Assembly (NCBI RefSeq): GCF_018446385.1
Contig: NC_056001.1
Span: 9,976,672 to 10,040,671, forward strand
Direction of reading: 5' to 3'
Length of the DNA: 64,000 bases
From: Zingiber officinale
Taxonomy: Eukaryota; Streptophyta; Magnoliopsida; Zingiberales; Zingiberaceae
In this document: positions 12,822 through 25,061 of the stretch, in pieces
How the letters are laid out: every line of letters starts with the position of its first letter
Position numbering within the stretch: position 1 is the stretch's first letter
Made by a program: the position numbers and the translations under genes
Notes under the pieces: generated by a model
Database searches by the model: none
What the model was told of the DNA's origin: nothing
What the model saw: only the letters and a program-made list of their open reading frames with translations

Positions 12822-15800
12822 TTTTATTTTTAAATAATCGTCGTATCCTAGCCGTATCGTGTCCTATATTTTTAAAATTTTTCGTATCCGTGTCGTATCC
12901 AATACGATACCCGTATCCGTATCCGTGCAACACTGACTTTAAGTTAGGTGATCCATGACAAATTGGACACTGCCAATGTGCATATGTTTTCACCAAGTAA
13001 ATGTATGCCATGTCATGCAGGGTGACACCTGCTATATTATTCAAAAATGCATTTGTTTATTGTGATAGTTTTGTTAGATAAAACTACTAGAGATAAACAA
13101 GTCAAAGGCATTCCTACTAGTATGCATACTTTTATATAAAATTAGTCATGTCTAAAGTCACATGAATTGCACTAAATCATATTTGATATATAATAAGATA
13201 TCAAGTTATTTACTAGCTCCAATAGGCATTTAGCTTGAATTTAAACATTGATCCACAACCAAATTCTATCCTTATGTTGAGCATGCTTACACCTAAGGAA
13301 TATAAAACTAAAAGCACAAAAAGGTTGAGAAATCATTCCAGTGGAGAATGCAAAGGTTAAGCTCGATTACAATCAAGGTTTAAAATATTGAATGGTGGCT
13401 AGAATAGTCTGACTTGTACCATCCAACATGCTGTGTCAATACAAGATAGTGTCAGTCGACATTGATCAAGATGTGAGGAAGAGGGAGAAGAAAAAGAGGA
13501 AAGGAAGGCAGTGGCAAAGACACACTAGGACCTTCTATGAGTTCCATCAGGAAATTATCAACTGCCAGACCTTGCCTCATAGAGTTACACCAGTTCGTTG
13601 GAAAAATTTGCACCTTGATTCATATGTATTTTTGTGGCACGCTTGAAAGTATTATTTAACAAGTTTGCACTGACTTTAGTTAAAATGTAAAATTCATATG
13701 ATGTTTTGTTAATTAAAATATAAATAGTCATGTAGCTTGTATCGTGATGTCGGCAGTTACATTGAGGTCAAAACACATTGGCTATGACACCATCATTTAA
13801 TCCAACATGGTCAGTTGTGGACCAAATTAATCAAGCGAGTTTATTAACTTAGATAGGTGACACCCTCATCTTGTTCTTGCCAGGTATCAAAACCCATGCA
13901 CCGGAAGATTATAAACCTTTGTTTCAACATCAGTTTCGATGAAGAACGATTTGTGCTGCCTATTTGAGCCAATATAAAATGATATATCAAAGATGTATCC
14001 CAATTGACACATCAATACTAAAGGTTTTTAACATGCCTACTCATAATATATCTCAATTGTCAGTATCTCGATGGAAATGACGTTAAATGATATTTTAAAT
14101 CCCTCTCAAATTACCAAGTATATGCAGAAGTTACAATTTTATACAATAAAGCAAGGTCTATTGCATGACTTACAAGAAAGGAACCACATGATGCTCTGTA
14201 ATCAAGCTTTATGATGAGGTAGGGATGTGTGTTTTTCAGTGATCTCAAGATTCTATATATATATATATATATATATATCAGAATTGACTAGTTGCAATCT
14301 ATTGCACTGATGTGTTTATGTTTGGCACTTGAATCAGGATACATAAGCATTGGTTTGAAATTATCACCAAAGTAAAATTTAAGGAGCATATCCGGATCAA
14401 CTTCATGGTAAATCTTTGGTGCCAGAAATAGCAAAAGATACATAGAATGCTTGAATAATGGACTCAATCATCATCAAAATCCTAGATGCTATTAAATAAG
14501 AAATACTATTTTCAATTGATTGTACTTACAGAAGTATTCTGAGCCAAGTTTATCAAATTTTGCATTGTTGCTTCTGCCTCCTTTTTTGTCTGTTCCACGA
14601 GAGTCATATCCATACTCAATCTGAAAACTCTTGGGCCATTATATTTCAAAGAGAAAAAAGAAAAATATACAGTAGAAGAATGTTTCCGAATGCTTAATAT
14701 GTTTTCCAAGTTATAGAAACTTACTTTTCAAAATAGCGACCGAGATTATGCCATGTTGGATCTTTACAGAGGTCCCCAAAGCGAACTACTTCTCTCAAGA
14801 AAAAGTCAAGTTCTTCTCTGGTAAGGTGATAAAGATTATAGATTAACATCAGATTAGTTTAAACAAATACAAAGCTAATGAAGCAAAAAAGATACGCCAA
14901 TTCATAGATCCACAATCCAAAGAACAAATTCTTAAATCCACCTTTTGTCCAGAGCAGCAATACAAAGCAATTCATTAGCATCTTCAGAGATAAGTCTTCT
15001 CACTCCATCTGACTGCAAAATTTCTTCCTTCAAAGCATTGATGTTTTCATCTGAAAGACTTCTCCACAAATTAGCGCCTTTAGCAATAGTATTTGCAACT
15101 TCAAATGCTAAGATTGATATTTTATTTCCTCGAGATGGCATTCCATATGGGAAGCCACTGTTAGGATTCAGGTTTGACATGCTGCTTCCAAGCGTATCAA
15201 GGACTTCTACAGCTTTCTCAAGACCAGCAATACTAGCCCGTCCCAGAATTGAACTTGATTCTGGTACCTAAGAAATGGACATAAGCCATAGACAATCAGA
15301 ATCAGTAAATACAGACACTAGAATAGGAAAAACCTTTTAAAGCAATTTTTTTATGTGCACTTTATAAAATAATTATGTGTTGTTTTTCACAGTACAGTAA
15401 TAAATAGTTAAGCTTGAAAACTACTAAACTTCTGGTAAGTGCTTATAGAAACTAGTCATGTTCAATCATATATTCGCAATGAATGGTACAAATCCAACCA
15501 CATATAGCAAACACCATCAGATTGTCTTCACTATAAATTCAACATTAAAAAAATTGTCACATTCAGATGATTAACTTGAAAATCTATGATAGAAAGGAAG
15601 TGGGAGCCGATTTTTCCCCGTCATAATAAACAATGAAAGATCTGAGAGATATCCTTTCATGTCCCCCAAAGAGAGTACTACAGAACCATATTAAAAGATA
15701 TCAACACTGCTATCACTTTGAGACAATGGCACCGACATGAATAAGTAGCATAAGCACTTACTGTAGTGAGAATAACAGTTAAAGGAAGGTTGTAACTGAG

Positions 15801-18098
15801 GGTTCGAGGAGGTATAGATGAATTTGAGGTATTAGAAAGGTTTCAATAGAGTGTTTCAGAGTTCATCACCCATGGTGACCAAAGAAACAAGAAGGCAGGG
15901 AGAACATTACCCTATTAAGAGGACAGAAATTTTGATGGATAGATTTATTGAAAATTCACCATGACAATTAAGCAAGAAACCCACTTTGGACATGGAGGTC
16001 AGTAGGCAATATAGCTATAAATTGGCAAAAGATTGGCAAGGGATGCATTTGCTGCATTAGGTAAATCTGAGTGATACAACACCCCTCACATGGAATTCTT
16101 TAATTTTTGCTTCTACCACCCATAAATTTCCAGTCGATGCCTCAACTCAACAAGTCTAGTTTTCAAACCAGATGTCTATCACTATGCAAGTAACCTTGTT
16201 TCAGTCCAAACTCCATGGTTTCCACACATAATTCCATAAGGAAGGCTGTCTCAACCAGATTCTCATCTCTCACATGGTCAGTGAAGACTCGGGCAAATGT
16301 GAAAAATTAATCACAACCTCAGCGGCCTTTTCTACCTATCTATATTAAAATAATGATATTTGCAAACAGGCTCATATATGTTTACAAATTTACAAGTAGG
16401 TCATCAACATTCCCCCACAAATTAGTTGACATTATAGAATCTCAGCTTGTCTCAAATGTATGCAATTCTAAGCCACTCAAAGGCTTAGTCAGGAATCAAT
16501 CAATTGGTCATTGGAAGTAACAAGAGATGTAACAAGTCCACATATTGCACCTTCTTCACAAAATGACAGTTTATCATTGTGTTTTGTTCACTCAAAGGAG
16601 ACTAGATTGGAGGCAAGGTCAATGGCAGTTAGATTACAGCTTCATTAATTGATTAACATCTATCTCATCATTAATTGGATGAGGCAAACTAACTCATTTG
16701 TGGCCAATATCTACAATTTTATTTTCTATCATTGCAATTGATCTGGCTACTACGCTGTGCTTTTTTATTCTTGAGATATTAGATTCTCTTCCAAAATAAC
16801 ACAATTATTGCTCCTTCCTCGTTATTTGTTCAAGCAAGTAACAATATGCTAAGCATATCCTCAAATTACAGCATACACACGTTGAAACATTATGCTTCTT
16901 CCACTCTTAAAATAATTGGGACAGATGGGATGCACTTTGTTAATGGAGCAATCCGACATACCACTGCTTGCTCAATAATCACTGTGATCTATTATAAACA
17001 GAGTTAAAGAATGTTTAGTGATCATGAAGACACTCACTGCATGCATTTAAAAGCTAGTAACATCCTCAATTAGATCAACTTATGATGTTTCATTTCTCAT
17101 TCCTCAATGCATCAGATGATCACTCTAAGGCATTTGTCATAGCATGCTAATAGTCGCATGTTGAAAGACAGAATTGTTTTTCTCTTTTTTGAGATATTAT
17201 GTAAGGAACAAATTGCACGGTGTGAATTGACAAGAACAGATTCATAAGAACGCTAGGAAATTACTACCTGCATTAATCAAGTTCACACACCCATTTATCA
17301 AGCTAAGATACATTGGATGTGGGTATCATAGTCCACCTAAAGCTCCTCCCTAAATTCCAAAACTACATTCAAATTGAGTTCTAATGATTTTTCAAACTTG
17401 CAGTTTGCAAGGAAGCAGATCCAGTTATTTTTCAAACTTGCAGCTCTCATTCTTTTAATGCTTTTATCCCTAACTTCCAAATTTCACAGTTGATTTGTGA
17501 AAATAAGCTTACACAAGTGCATATATGCAAATTCACTATGTATAGCCTTTGCTTTTGAAGTAAAATTCTCCCTATATACCTAAACAGCGATGAATGATTC
17601 CAAAGCTTAATAAGTTGTCACAATCCGTTCATATGGACGAGGCCACGAGTCAGTATATGTTTTCCCTTTTGGTAGACAACTCGAAATAACTCAACGTGAT
17701 CTATGACTCGCTGATAAATCATCACCGAGTTGATGACATCGATCTAGACTTAAGCTGCCAACGTATCTTCGACATGTTCTAGCACACTTCGACAATCGCA
17801 CCAATTAACTCTTAAATCGCAATCCAAACCGATTTCACAAGCAACGGCTAATTTTCCTAATCGTCTTGCTCGTGTACCTCAAAGAAAGAAACAAGACGTC
17901 AGTTAAGCTGTAAAAAAAAAGAAACACCTTTCCCGCCATAGTCTTGACCGGCAGCACCCGGAGCTCGCCGGAATCAAAAAGCTTGTAGTTGCTCTTTCGA
18001 TCTCCACGGAAACCGACCTCCACAGCTCGATCGTCATACAGTTCCCCCTTCTTCGCCCCTGTATCCTTCCTGATCTGTCTCGAACAGACGCACCCCAT
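7934..18098 (-). CDS. PSI1: PSI1-like protein (DUF3475 and DUF668), N-myristoylated
   Basis: Twelve exons with GT-AG introns join in frame to 596 codons: 18098-17928, 15267-14942, 14817-14725, 14620-14530, 11367-11277, 10944-10856, 10632-10563, 10091-9991, 9765-9649, 8831-8755, 8613-8569, 8453-7934. The protein starts MGCVCS, an N-myristoylation and acylation signal that fixes the start. Exon 2 carries DUF3475 (ILAFEVANTIAKGANLWRSL, about residues 90-160). Exons 8-10 carry DUF668 (GLALHYANIINQID, then VKAEMQKILRWLTPISENT). The end of DUF668 is followed by GFGWVGEWAN and YILELVVWLHHLVTQVKNRG. Arabidopsis PSI1-3 have this architecture, act near the plasma membrane and nucleus in growth promoted by phytosulfokine signalling, and are of similar length (657 aa for PSI1 as I recall). 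Introns 1 (2.66 kb) and 4 (3.16 kb) are enlarged by repeats. The biochemical activity of the family is unknown. Confidence 0.92.
11828..12935. mobile_element. Non-autonomous hAT-type DNA transposon in PSI1 intron 4
   Basis: The left end CTATGTAGCACGGATAC and the reverse complement of the right end CAGTGTTGCACGGATAC form terminal inverted repeats. Both sides carry the exact 8-bp duplication ACTTTAAG (11820-11827 and 12936-12943), which is the hAT target-site length. Subterminal regions are dense in repeats around GGACACGGACACGACA on the left and CGTATCC on the right, as hAT transposase-binding regions often are. Inside are a GC-rich block of degenerate CGCAGAAGCCAGCAGC-like units (12130-12490) and a TA microsatellite (about 12790-12816). 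I see no transposase, so it is taken as non-autonomous at 1,108 bp. Confidence 0.85.
13376..14031. repeat. Putative degenerate inverted-repeat element in PSI1 intron 4
   Basis: The left edge (AGGTTTAAAATATTGAATGG) and the reverse complement of the right edge (around TTAAAAACCTTTAGTATTGA) are loosely alike. The body has a composition unlike the rest of the intron, with degenerate CATCCAACATGCTGTGTC and GTGTCAGTCGACATTG stretches. It reads like an old, heavily mutated MITE. No target duplication was found, so the ends are approximate. An open stretch at 13428-13646 inside it shows no recognisable protein. Confidence 0.3.
15640..17170 (-). mobile_element. Old Copia remnant in PSI1 intron 1
   Basis: On the minus strand, about 16600-16420 resembles the C-terminal end of a Copia RNase H (NCHFVKK, then LRIAYI and DKLRFYNV), followed by a polypurine tract GGGGGAATG and an LTR-like start TGTTGATGACC at about 16411. 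The LTR-like sequence continues left toward about 15640. Sequence to the right (16600-17170) resembles more of the element but is too decayed to assign. It is a much-broken fossil, older than the 1830-6307 element. The outer limits are approximate. Confidence 0.5.
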
Positions 18099-19780
18099 CT
18101 CCGAAACCGAAGGTAACCCCAAGCAATTCTAATCGCAAACACCGACCTTAGGTTTATCCACCACCACAAAGCCTCCTCTTCAGCCCTTCCGGAGCGGTAT
18201 TAAGGGAGAGACCTCCAGGATTTGTACCACGCCGTCGTCTTTGACCTGTTTCGCAGGGGTGGGAAGTCCAACTACGGAGTATGAAAGCGAAGCGGTGGCA
18301 GGGCAGGCGCCCTGCAATTACCGTTCTAACCTTCCGTTTGCCCCACGGCGGTCTGTCCGTTGGCGGCGAGATCCAGTTACGGGCCTGCGGCTCCTGTGAC
18401 GACCTGGGACCCAGTCGCAACTTCTTCATCCAAACCCATATCGGTACCCGCCCAGCGACCTGTACCTGGGGATGCATCGGACCCATGGTCTCCACCAACA
18501 GGACGATGACAGAGACGTCCGACGCCATGGCAGAGGCCACCCCTCGAAACGCGTGGTGGGAGGAATTTTTGGCCCGCATAAGTCAAAGTTGCGCAAACTG
18601 AAAAGATTACGAATTTAAATAATAATTATTATTAGAGAATACGATGATGAACGGCCGCTGTTAGATGTTTTTTCTTTGTTTATTAATTATTTATCTTCCT
18701 CGTCAAACCACCCTTGGCCGTGTTTACCTTTGCAGGGAAGGGGCAGTCACTATGACTACATTTGATGTCCTCTCCTCTGTTTACCTCGAAGAGGGGCCCG
18801 ATGTTCAGCGCTCTGAAAGGTGTAGGCACCAGATAAGATAATCTATAATTTTCAACTCTCCTCTTTTCCTGTATCCTCTGCTCTTCTTCTTGCCCCCACC
18901 TCTCTTCCCTTCTCCTCCCCACAAAAGTAAACACAATTCTTTTTTTTAGTCTACGTGCGAGCTTAGATTTTCTTTAAAAAGCATTTGTGAAAAATGATTT
19001 TCGCTGTTATGTTGAGAGTCTTTGTTTCCAGCCCTTGCCTCCAGTTAATTAACAAATACAGAATTGACATTCCATAGTGATTTTGATCTTATTTCTTAGC
19101 AGTAACATTATGACCAGGGCGAAGACTGTTAAATTCATATTATAAACTAATTAATCTGTCATTATGATGCTATTTCCAGATAATTTTTGTCTTCTCCTCC
19201 CTTTGCCTTTCCTTCAAGCCACGCAACGGTAAAAACAAAGAAAAAAAAGAAAGGTTCTTTTGCTTTGAATGGAACGGAAGAGCATTCACCTTTGAAAATG
19301 TTGAAGGAAAAAAATTTATTGATTTTTTTAATATAGACAAAGTTTAAAAAGAGGACAAAAAACTGAGGTAATGTTTTTCCGATTTCTTTTTATCTTGTAA
19401 ATTGGAGGTCAAATTTGAACTAACGATTTTTTTTTTGAAAAAAAATAGTTTTATTTGTATTTAGAAAAAAAAATGGCACTAACTGGTTAATTAATCATGC
19501 ATGATTTTAAATCGAAACGTAGCAACAGGTTAAATGTCACAGTCCGACATCTGGCGGACAGAAAGTCAACCTCACTAATTATTTGACTTTGACCAGAATT
19601 TTGCATGTTTTACCAATGGCCGCCAACATTGCAACGTTAGCCTCTTTGCGTGCAAAAACATTAAGAATATGGTTATTGATCGGACGGCATGATGGTCAAC
19701 AAGGTGTGGTTCGACGTGGCAGAAAATTGAGTAAATATGATTTCAAACTCAACGTTATACAATATTTCCCTTACCCCTTA
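18099..19780. other. Upstream region of the PSI1-like gene
   Basis: 18099-18600 is GC-rich and probably holds the 5' untranslated region and core promoter of the minus-strand PSI1-like gene. Open reading stretches on both strands here (for example 18154-18579 minus and 18281-18601 plus) have no family I recognise and look like by-products of base composition. 18600-19780 is AT-rich with no gene or element that I can name. Confidence 0.4.
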
Positions 19781-20307
19781 TTTGAAAATAACTTAAGTCA
19801 TGAAATTGAATTGAATTTCATTATGAATTGAATTCTATAAGAAATTGAATTGAATTTCATTATGAATTGAATTCTATAAGAAATTGAATTCTATAAGAAA
19901 TTGAATTGAATTCCATTATGAATTGAATTCTATAAGAAATTGAATTCTATAAGAAATTGAATTGAATTCCATTATGAATTGAATTCTATAAGAAATTGAA
20001 TTCTATTCTCATGTTTGGAATGAATTGCAACTTAAGTTATGGAATTCTTATGTTTTACCATTTTATCCTTCTCTCTTTTTTCTTTTCTTTTTTTACAAAG
20101 AAAAGAGAATGAGGGCACAATGGACATAATATGGAGAATTGAATTCCCTATCTAAATAACACATAAAGAGTTGTGATTTACTTTTGCCTTGTTTGATGGA
20201 ATTGGAATTGAATTCCATATCAATTCTTAGCTAAAAAATCATTCCAAAGCATGGAATTCAATTCCAATTCTAAAAGGAATTGAATTCCATATCATTCCAA
20301 ACAGGCT
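19776..20307. repeat. GAATTC-rich tandem array inside a MITE-like unit
   Basis: About 19806-20004 is a tandem array of units combining GAATTGAATTCCATTAT with GAATTCTATAAGAAATT, at a period of roughly 55 bp. Further right (20190-20300) the same short word recurs in both orientations (GGAATTGAATTCC is itself a palindrome). The right edge reads ATTCCAAACAGGC. The left edge (CCTTATTTGAAAATAAC) is weakly like its inverse, which suggests a MITE whose core expanded. I found no clear target duplication. Confidence 0.5.
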
Positions 20308-20459
20308 GTTATAGAATTTGTCATGATATTTGCACGACATATATAATATTTGTTGTGCATTTTTGTTTTCAATAATGTAAATTCTTTAATATTTTATAAT
20401 ATTGTGCGGCCTAATATAAAAATACTATTATATAAATATATTAGTATGATAATAACTAA

Positions 20460-21080
20460 GGGGGTGCTTGGTATATATTTGGCAATGAGAATGATAATGG
20501 ATTTTATTGAGGGGTTAATGATAATGGGAATAATTATTGGATTGATGGTGCTTGGTATAGATACTGGAATGAATATTATTCTCATTATTCTCAAAAACGA
20601 CGATCGAGTTCCATAGTCCTAAAAAAAGGATCACTGTTGTCACCAATAGAAAATAAAGAGGCAATAGAAAATAAAGGACACTAATTTCGATTGACGAAAA
20701 TTAGATAAAAAAAAAGACGTTGAAATGCGAAAATCAAAAGAGAAAGAAAGATGAGTTGAGGCAACTGACTCACCTTCGACAAACCAGACTGTGGCAAAGA
20801 GGCGAGTTGAGGCGCAGCGGCGAGTGAGGAAGAAAGACGCAAAAATGCGAAAATCAAAAGAGAAGAAAAGGTTTGACTCGAGGGGCTGGGCCGTCAAAAA
20901 AAAAACCACATGAATAGGGAGGAATGGGTTTAACGATAACCTAGGAGTGGATGGGTTATGAAAGTAGGGGTATCAAATTCATATTTTGATTCCGATTCCC
21001 ATCTACCAAACATCAAGAATGGGAATGAAATAGATTTCATTCTCATTCCAGCATCTGAAACCCGCCTACCAAGCATCTCC
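20460..21080. mobile_element. Tourist-like (PIF/Harbinger) MITE
   Basis: The left end GGGGGTGCTTGGTAT and the inverse of the right end GGAGATGCTTGGTAG form terminal inverted repeats, and both sides carry the 3-bp duplication TAA (20457-20459 and 21081-21083), as in PIF/Harbinger elements. It is 621 bp long, without a transposase. It contains a short direct duplication of an AAATGCGAAAATCAAAAGAG stretch (about 20725 and 20846). Its right end abuts the 3' tip of the LINE at 21084. Confidence 0.82.
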
Positions 21081-21083
21081 TAA

Positions 21084-23432
21084 GTCTTATCCCATTAAGT
21101 GGGATCGACTATATAGATTTTTTTTACATCATTGAACTCTATCCTCCAATATATCATCATCATCTATATTTAAATAAAAAAAATTTTAGTCTTCATCTTC
21201 CTCATTTGATGTATGTGTTTGTCATAGTTTTACTTCGTCTAATTGAAATTTTTATTGGTTATCTAAGTACATACTCATATCATCTTAAACACGTCTTTTA
21301 GAATTTTTCTTCGATAGATGCAACTTTAATTTTTCTCTAACGCTCTAATTTCTTATTCTGTCCATCCTCGTATGTCAACACATCCACCTTAACATCCTCC
21401 ACTCTACAACTCTCATATTCTGCTCATATGCTCGAGCCATAGCTTAACACTTAGCTTCATATAACATAGCAAATCCGTCTAATTGCGGTTTTATAAAATT
21501 TTTCTTTAAGTTTTAGAGGTATTTTAAGATCATATAAAACATCCGACGCTCTCCTCCATATCAACCATCATATTTGTATTTTATATAAAATATCTCTCTC
21601 AATTCCTCCATGATTTTACAAAAATAATCTTAAATATTTAAAACTTTCGGTTCCAGGCAACTTATCATCTCATGTTAACAATTGTCTCATTATGTCTAAT
21701 ATAGCTAAACTTAAATTCTCTAAATTTTGTCTTTATTCTACTAAACCAAAAACTTTTCCCTTCTAATATTTTTCGCCAAGATTCTAATGGTATTACTTCT
21801 TCACATGTTTCATCTAACAAAATAATATCATCTGTAATTAATATGTACTACGATAATGTGTCTTTAATGTGTGCAATGAGTTTATCCATAATTAGTATAA
21901 AAAATAGAGACTTAAAGTTGATCCTTAATGTAATCTTATCTTTATTATAAATGCTTCAATTACTCTATCTAATTTTGTAAGTCATTCAATTTTTTGTTTT
22001 CCTAACCACTTCTATACCTCTATCGGAATATCATATGGTTCGATGGTTTTTCCATTGTGTATCCCATTGAAAGCTTGTTCTACTTTTGAAGTTTAAATTC
22101 TACGATAAAAATTTAAATTTATATATTTATTTAACCTACTTAAATTTTCTAAGTTAAGTTGGTCAGCTAAATCTTCATTAAAAAGTTGATAAAAATACAT
22201 CTTCCACCGCTCTTTTATTTCTCTAACTTTTGCTGGTACCATATTACATTCAATTTTTAATACATTTTATTTAGATAAGATTTTTTGTCTTCCTTTCTCT
22301 CACTTTAGATATTTTATAATTATTTCTTTCCCCTTTTTTTATCTAATTTTTTATATAATATTTAAAAGTTTCATTCTTTACGTCATTCACTATTTTCTTA
22401 GTCTCTTTCTTGGTTATTGTATATTTTTTTTAAGTTTTCCTCATTTTTACAAATATATAATTCCTTATAAGCTATTCATTTTTCCTTTACTTTCTCTTAT
22501 ACTTTCTCATTCCACCACTAAATTTCTTACTTGATGGTGCATATCTCTTTGACTCACCGAGTATACTCTTAGTTATTATTTTCAACTTTGATAGCATCTT
22601 ATCCCATGTCATATTAGAATTACCGTATATTTCACCTAATACTTGTACTCTTATTTTCTCTTTAAATATATTTTAATTCTCATTATTTAACTTCTACTAC
22701 TTAATTCTAAGAGTTGTATATTTTTTTCTATTGATATTATGTTTGAGACGTGTATTCAACAGTACTAACGTATGTTGGGTAGTTAAGCTTTCTCTAGGGA
22801 TGATCTTGTAATCCCTCTTTCAAACCATAAGAAAGTCAATTTATGATTTATTATTCCCACTTTTAAACTTGACTACCTATTATTTTTTCTTAAAAAATTG
22901 TATTAGCTAATATAAGGACATATGTTATCACAAAATAGAATATATTTTTTCCTTCTTCATTTCTCATTTCAAACTCATAATCCCCATGTATTCTCTCATA
23001 TTTCTCATTTTTCACTCCGGCATACCCATTTAGATTATCTTCTATTAAAATTATTTCATTTGGCGGGATGTTTTATAATACTTCATCTAGGTCGTCCCAA
23101 AATCTTGATTAAGTAGTTTCATCTAATTATACTTACGGTGCATATATGCTAATTATATTAATAGTTTTTTCATCACTATTATATTAAGGGTTAAAATTTT
23201 ATCTCCTATTTTAATTATTCCTATAACTTCATCATTTAATGAACTATATACGATAATATCCACTTCATTTCCTGTTTTACTATTTCCTGTCTACCATAAC
23301 TTAAAACCTGAGTTCTTTATCATCTTTACCTTCTTACCTACCCATTTTGTTTCTTGTGCAAATAAAATACTAATTCTTCTCCAAATCATCGTATCTACTA
23401 CTTCCATTGATTTACTAGTGAGGGCTCCTATG
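21084..23432 (-). mobile_element. RTE-type LINE, 5'-truncated and decayed
   Basis: Reading leftwards on the minus strand: an endonuclease start (SKSMEVVDT, then ISILFAQETKWVGKKVK and GFKLWYAG), near 22800 a stretch resembling KIIPRESLTTQH, typical of plant RTE endonucleases, then near 22200 a linker resembling REIKERWKMYF before the reverse transcriptase. The RT half (about 22100-21250) is too mutated to name motifs with certainty. The 3' tip (TCGATCCCACTTAATGGGAT on the minus strand, about 21117-21090) is the usual plant RTE end. Many stops and frame changes are present, so it is long dead. The left LTR fragment at 23433 interrupts or abuts its 5' end. Confidence 0.75.
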
Positions 23433-24498
23433 TGTTGGTGCAGGTTTCGCTAATAATCAGGTTTTGATGTATGACAAATAGGTTAAAGTTAGATGTATTG
23501 TTTATCTAACATTTTTATCAAATATGCAAGACTGATGGGTCTAGAGGACTTGAATACTATGCTGAAGTCCAATTAGGTTGATAGTTAGCACGAATTCCAG
23601 ATTGGTTGAGATATGGCAGGAGGAAGTCCAATTGAGTTGACAACTGACTGAAGTTCAGATTGGTCGAGATTTGGCAAGAAGTACTGGTGGGTCAAGGGAC
23701 CTAGCATCAAGGAAGTTTGTAATTGGTAAGTGGAGGTAAGCAATTAGAGGAGAGATCTAATGAGGATATGTTTCCGGTTGAGGGAACAGTAGGCATCGGT
23801 CCAACTTAGGTCCATTTGAGAAACTTAAGCTGAGACGGTGACTATATCTTAGTTTCGAGGAAATATGATCTAATTAATACTGCTACCTTATTGTTCTAAC
23901 TTTATTTTGTAGCATAAACATATTATGGTTGTCTGAATTAACTCTTTTTTATAGGAAAGACAAAGGTGAGAAAGGGTGGTCAAGGTGCCAGGAAGGATCT
24001 AGGCACTCGGAGTTGCTCTGGGCGTCCGAACTAGTTTCGCAGAGGTAGCGACCCCGAGTGGGTGCCTGGCAAGGCACTCGGGTAGCCCGGACGCCTGAAG
24101 TTGTTCCAGGCACCCAGACAAGGGAAATTCCATCTGCATGTTGAGTTGGAGCACAACGACTGGCCGACCCACATCAACGATCTAGGTGTCCGGAGGTGGA
24201 TAAACTATTAGTATCCTGAGGTAGTTTTGATGTAATCAATCGAATTAGAGTTAGGTCTTATTGTGTTTTGATCCCCTGTGTCTGAGTGTGCAGGAACTTA
24301 GGGGCACAGGAGGTTGAGAAAAAGACGCGGCTAGCAAGAAGGACGGTATGGAAGAGAGACGACGGGCTTGTACGTCCGAGGGACGAGGCACTGCAGAAGA
24401 GTACGTTGACAAATGAGAAGGAAGCGCGTAGCGGTTTTGAGGGACGAGAAGCTAGAGCGGAAGGTTGCTCGAGAAGACTAGAAAATATGTTCGGGTAA
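23433..24498 (+). repeat. Two LTR fragments, plus orientation
   Basis: 23433 opens TGTTGGTGCAGG and continues with GTTTTGATGTATGACAAATAGG, the same kind of LTR start as at 58824 and, inverted, at 26156. From about 24206 the sequence changes to the start of a second LTR type (TTTTGATGTAATCAATCG, then GTGTGCAGGAACTTAGG), as at 47273 and, inverted, at 56232 and 62876. Both are incomplete. They are non-coding fossils. Confidence 0.6.
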
Positions 24499-24504
24499 GC
24501 CCTA

Positions 24505-25061
24505 TTACGGATAGCTGAAATTACTCAATGAATCTTGATTCATTATTGATTCTCTGAGATTGTTGAGTTCTATGATCAGTTCTTTAATCTTGGTGTGCAA
24601 TTGAGCTACCTTTCCTTCTTCTTTCATCTAGAGGTTGGTTAGTCGATTTCGGAGGATGTCTTATCTTGCTAGCTTGGCCTCCGATGTCCCTTCATACAAC
24701 CCTAGAAATTTCTCCCAAAATTCTTTTGCTGAGTCATAGATGCCGATTCGATTGACTTCTTGGGGTGGAAAAACGCTCAGCAGGTGGAACTTTGCTTCGT
24801 CGTTCGTCATGAAGTCGTTTTACTGTTTTTTGCTCTAAAGGTGTTCTTCTTTTTCCTCTCTGTGCTGATCTCTAGGTACTATAAAATCATATTTGATCGT
24901 AAGAAGAATTTTAAAATCAATCTTGAAGAATACCTCCATACGGTGTGTCCACAGCGCAGACTCCCCCTCGAACTTTGATGGGTAGATGCTTGATCCGACC
25001 ATCATCTTCTTGCTTTAGCAGACGGTTAGTCCTTTTAGCATGATTTGGCTCTGATATCAAT
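24505..25061 (-). mobile_element. Gag remnant with primer-binding site
   Basis: The sequence is colinear with 57960-58506 of the gag-only element: a UBN2-type Copia Gag region read on the minus strand, ending in a tRNA-Met primer-binding-like site (TGATATCAGAGC on the minus strand, about 25047-25058) directly before the LTR at 25062. Only the N-terminal Gag part is present and it is broken. Confidence 0.65.

Noticed and set aside
13428-13646. Basic 72-residue frame in PSI1 intron 4
   Set aside because: It is inside a probable degenerate MITE and has no recognisable domain.
18154-18601. Overlapping open frames on both strands upstream of the PSI1-like gene
   Set aside because: GC-rich leader sequence gives long frames on both strands; none shows a family motif, and position fits the 5' untranslated region and promoter.
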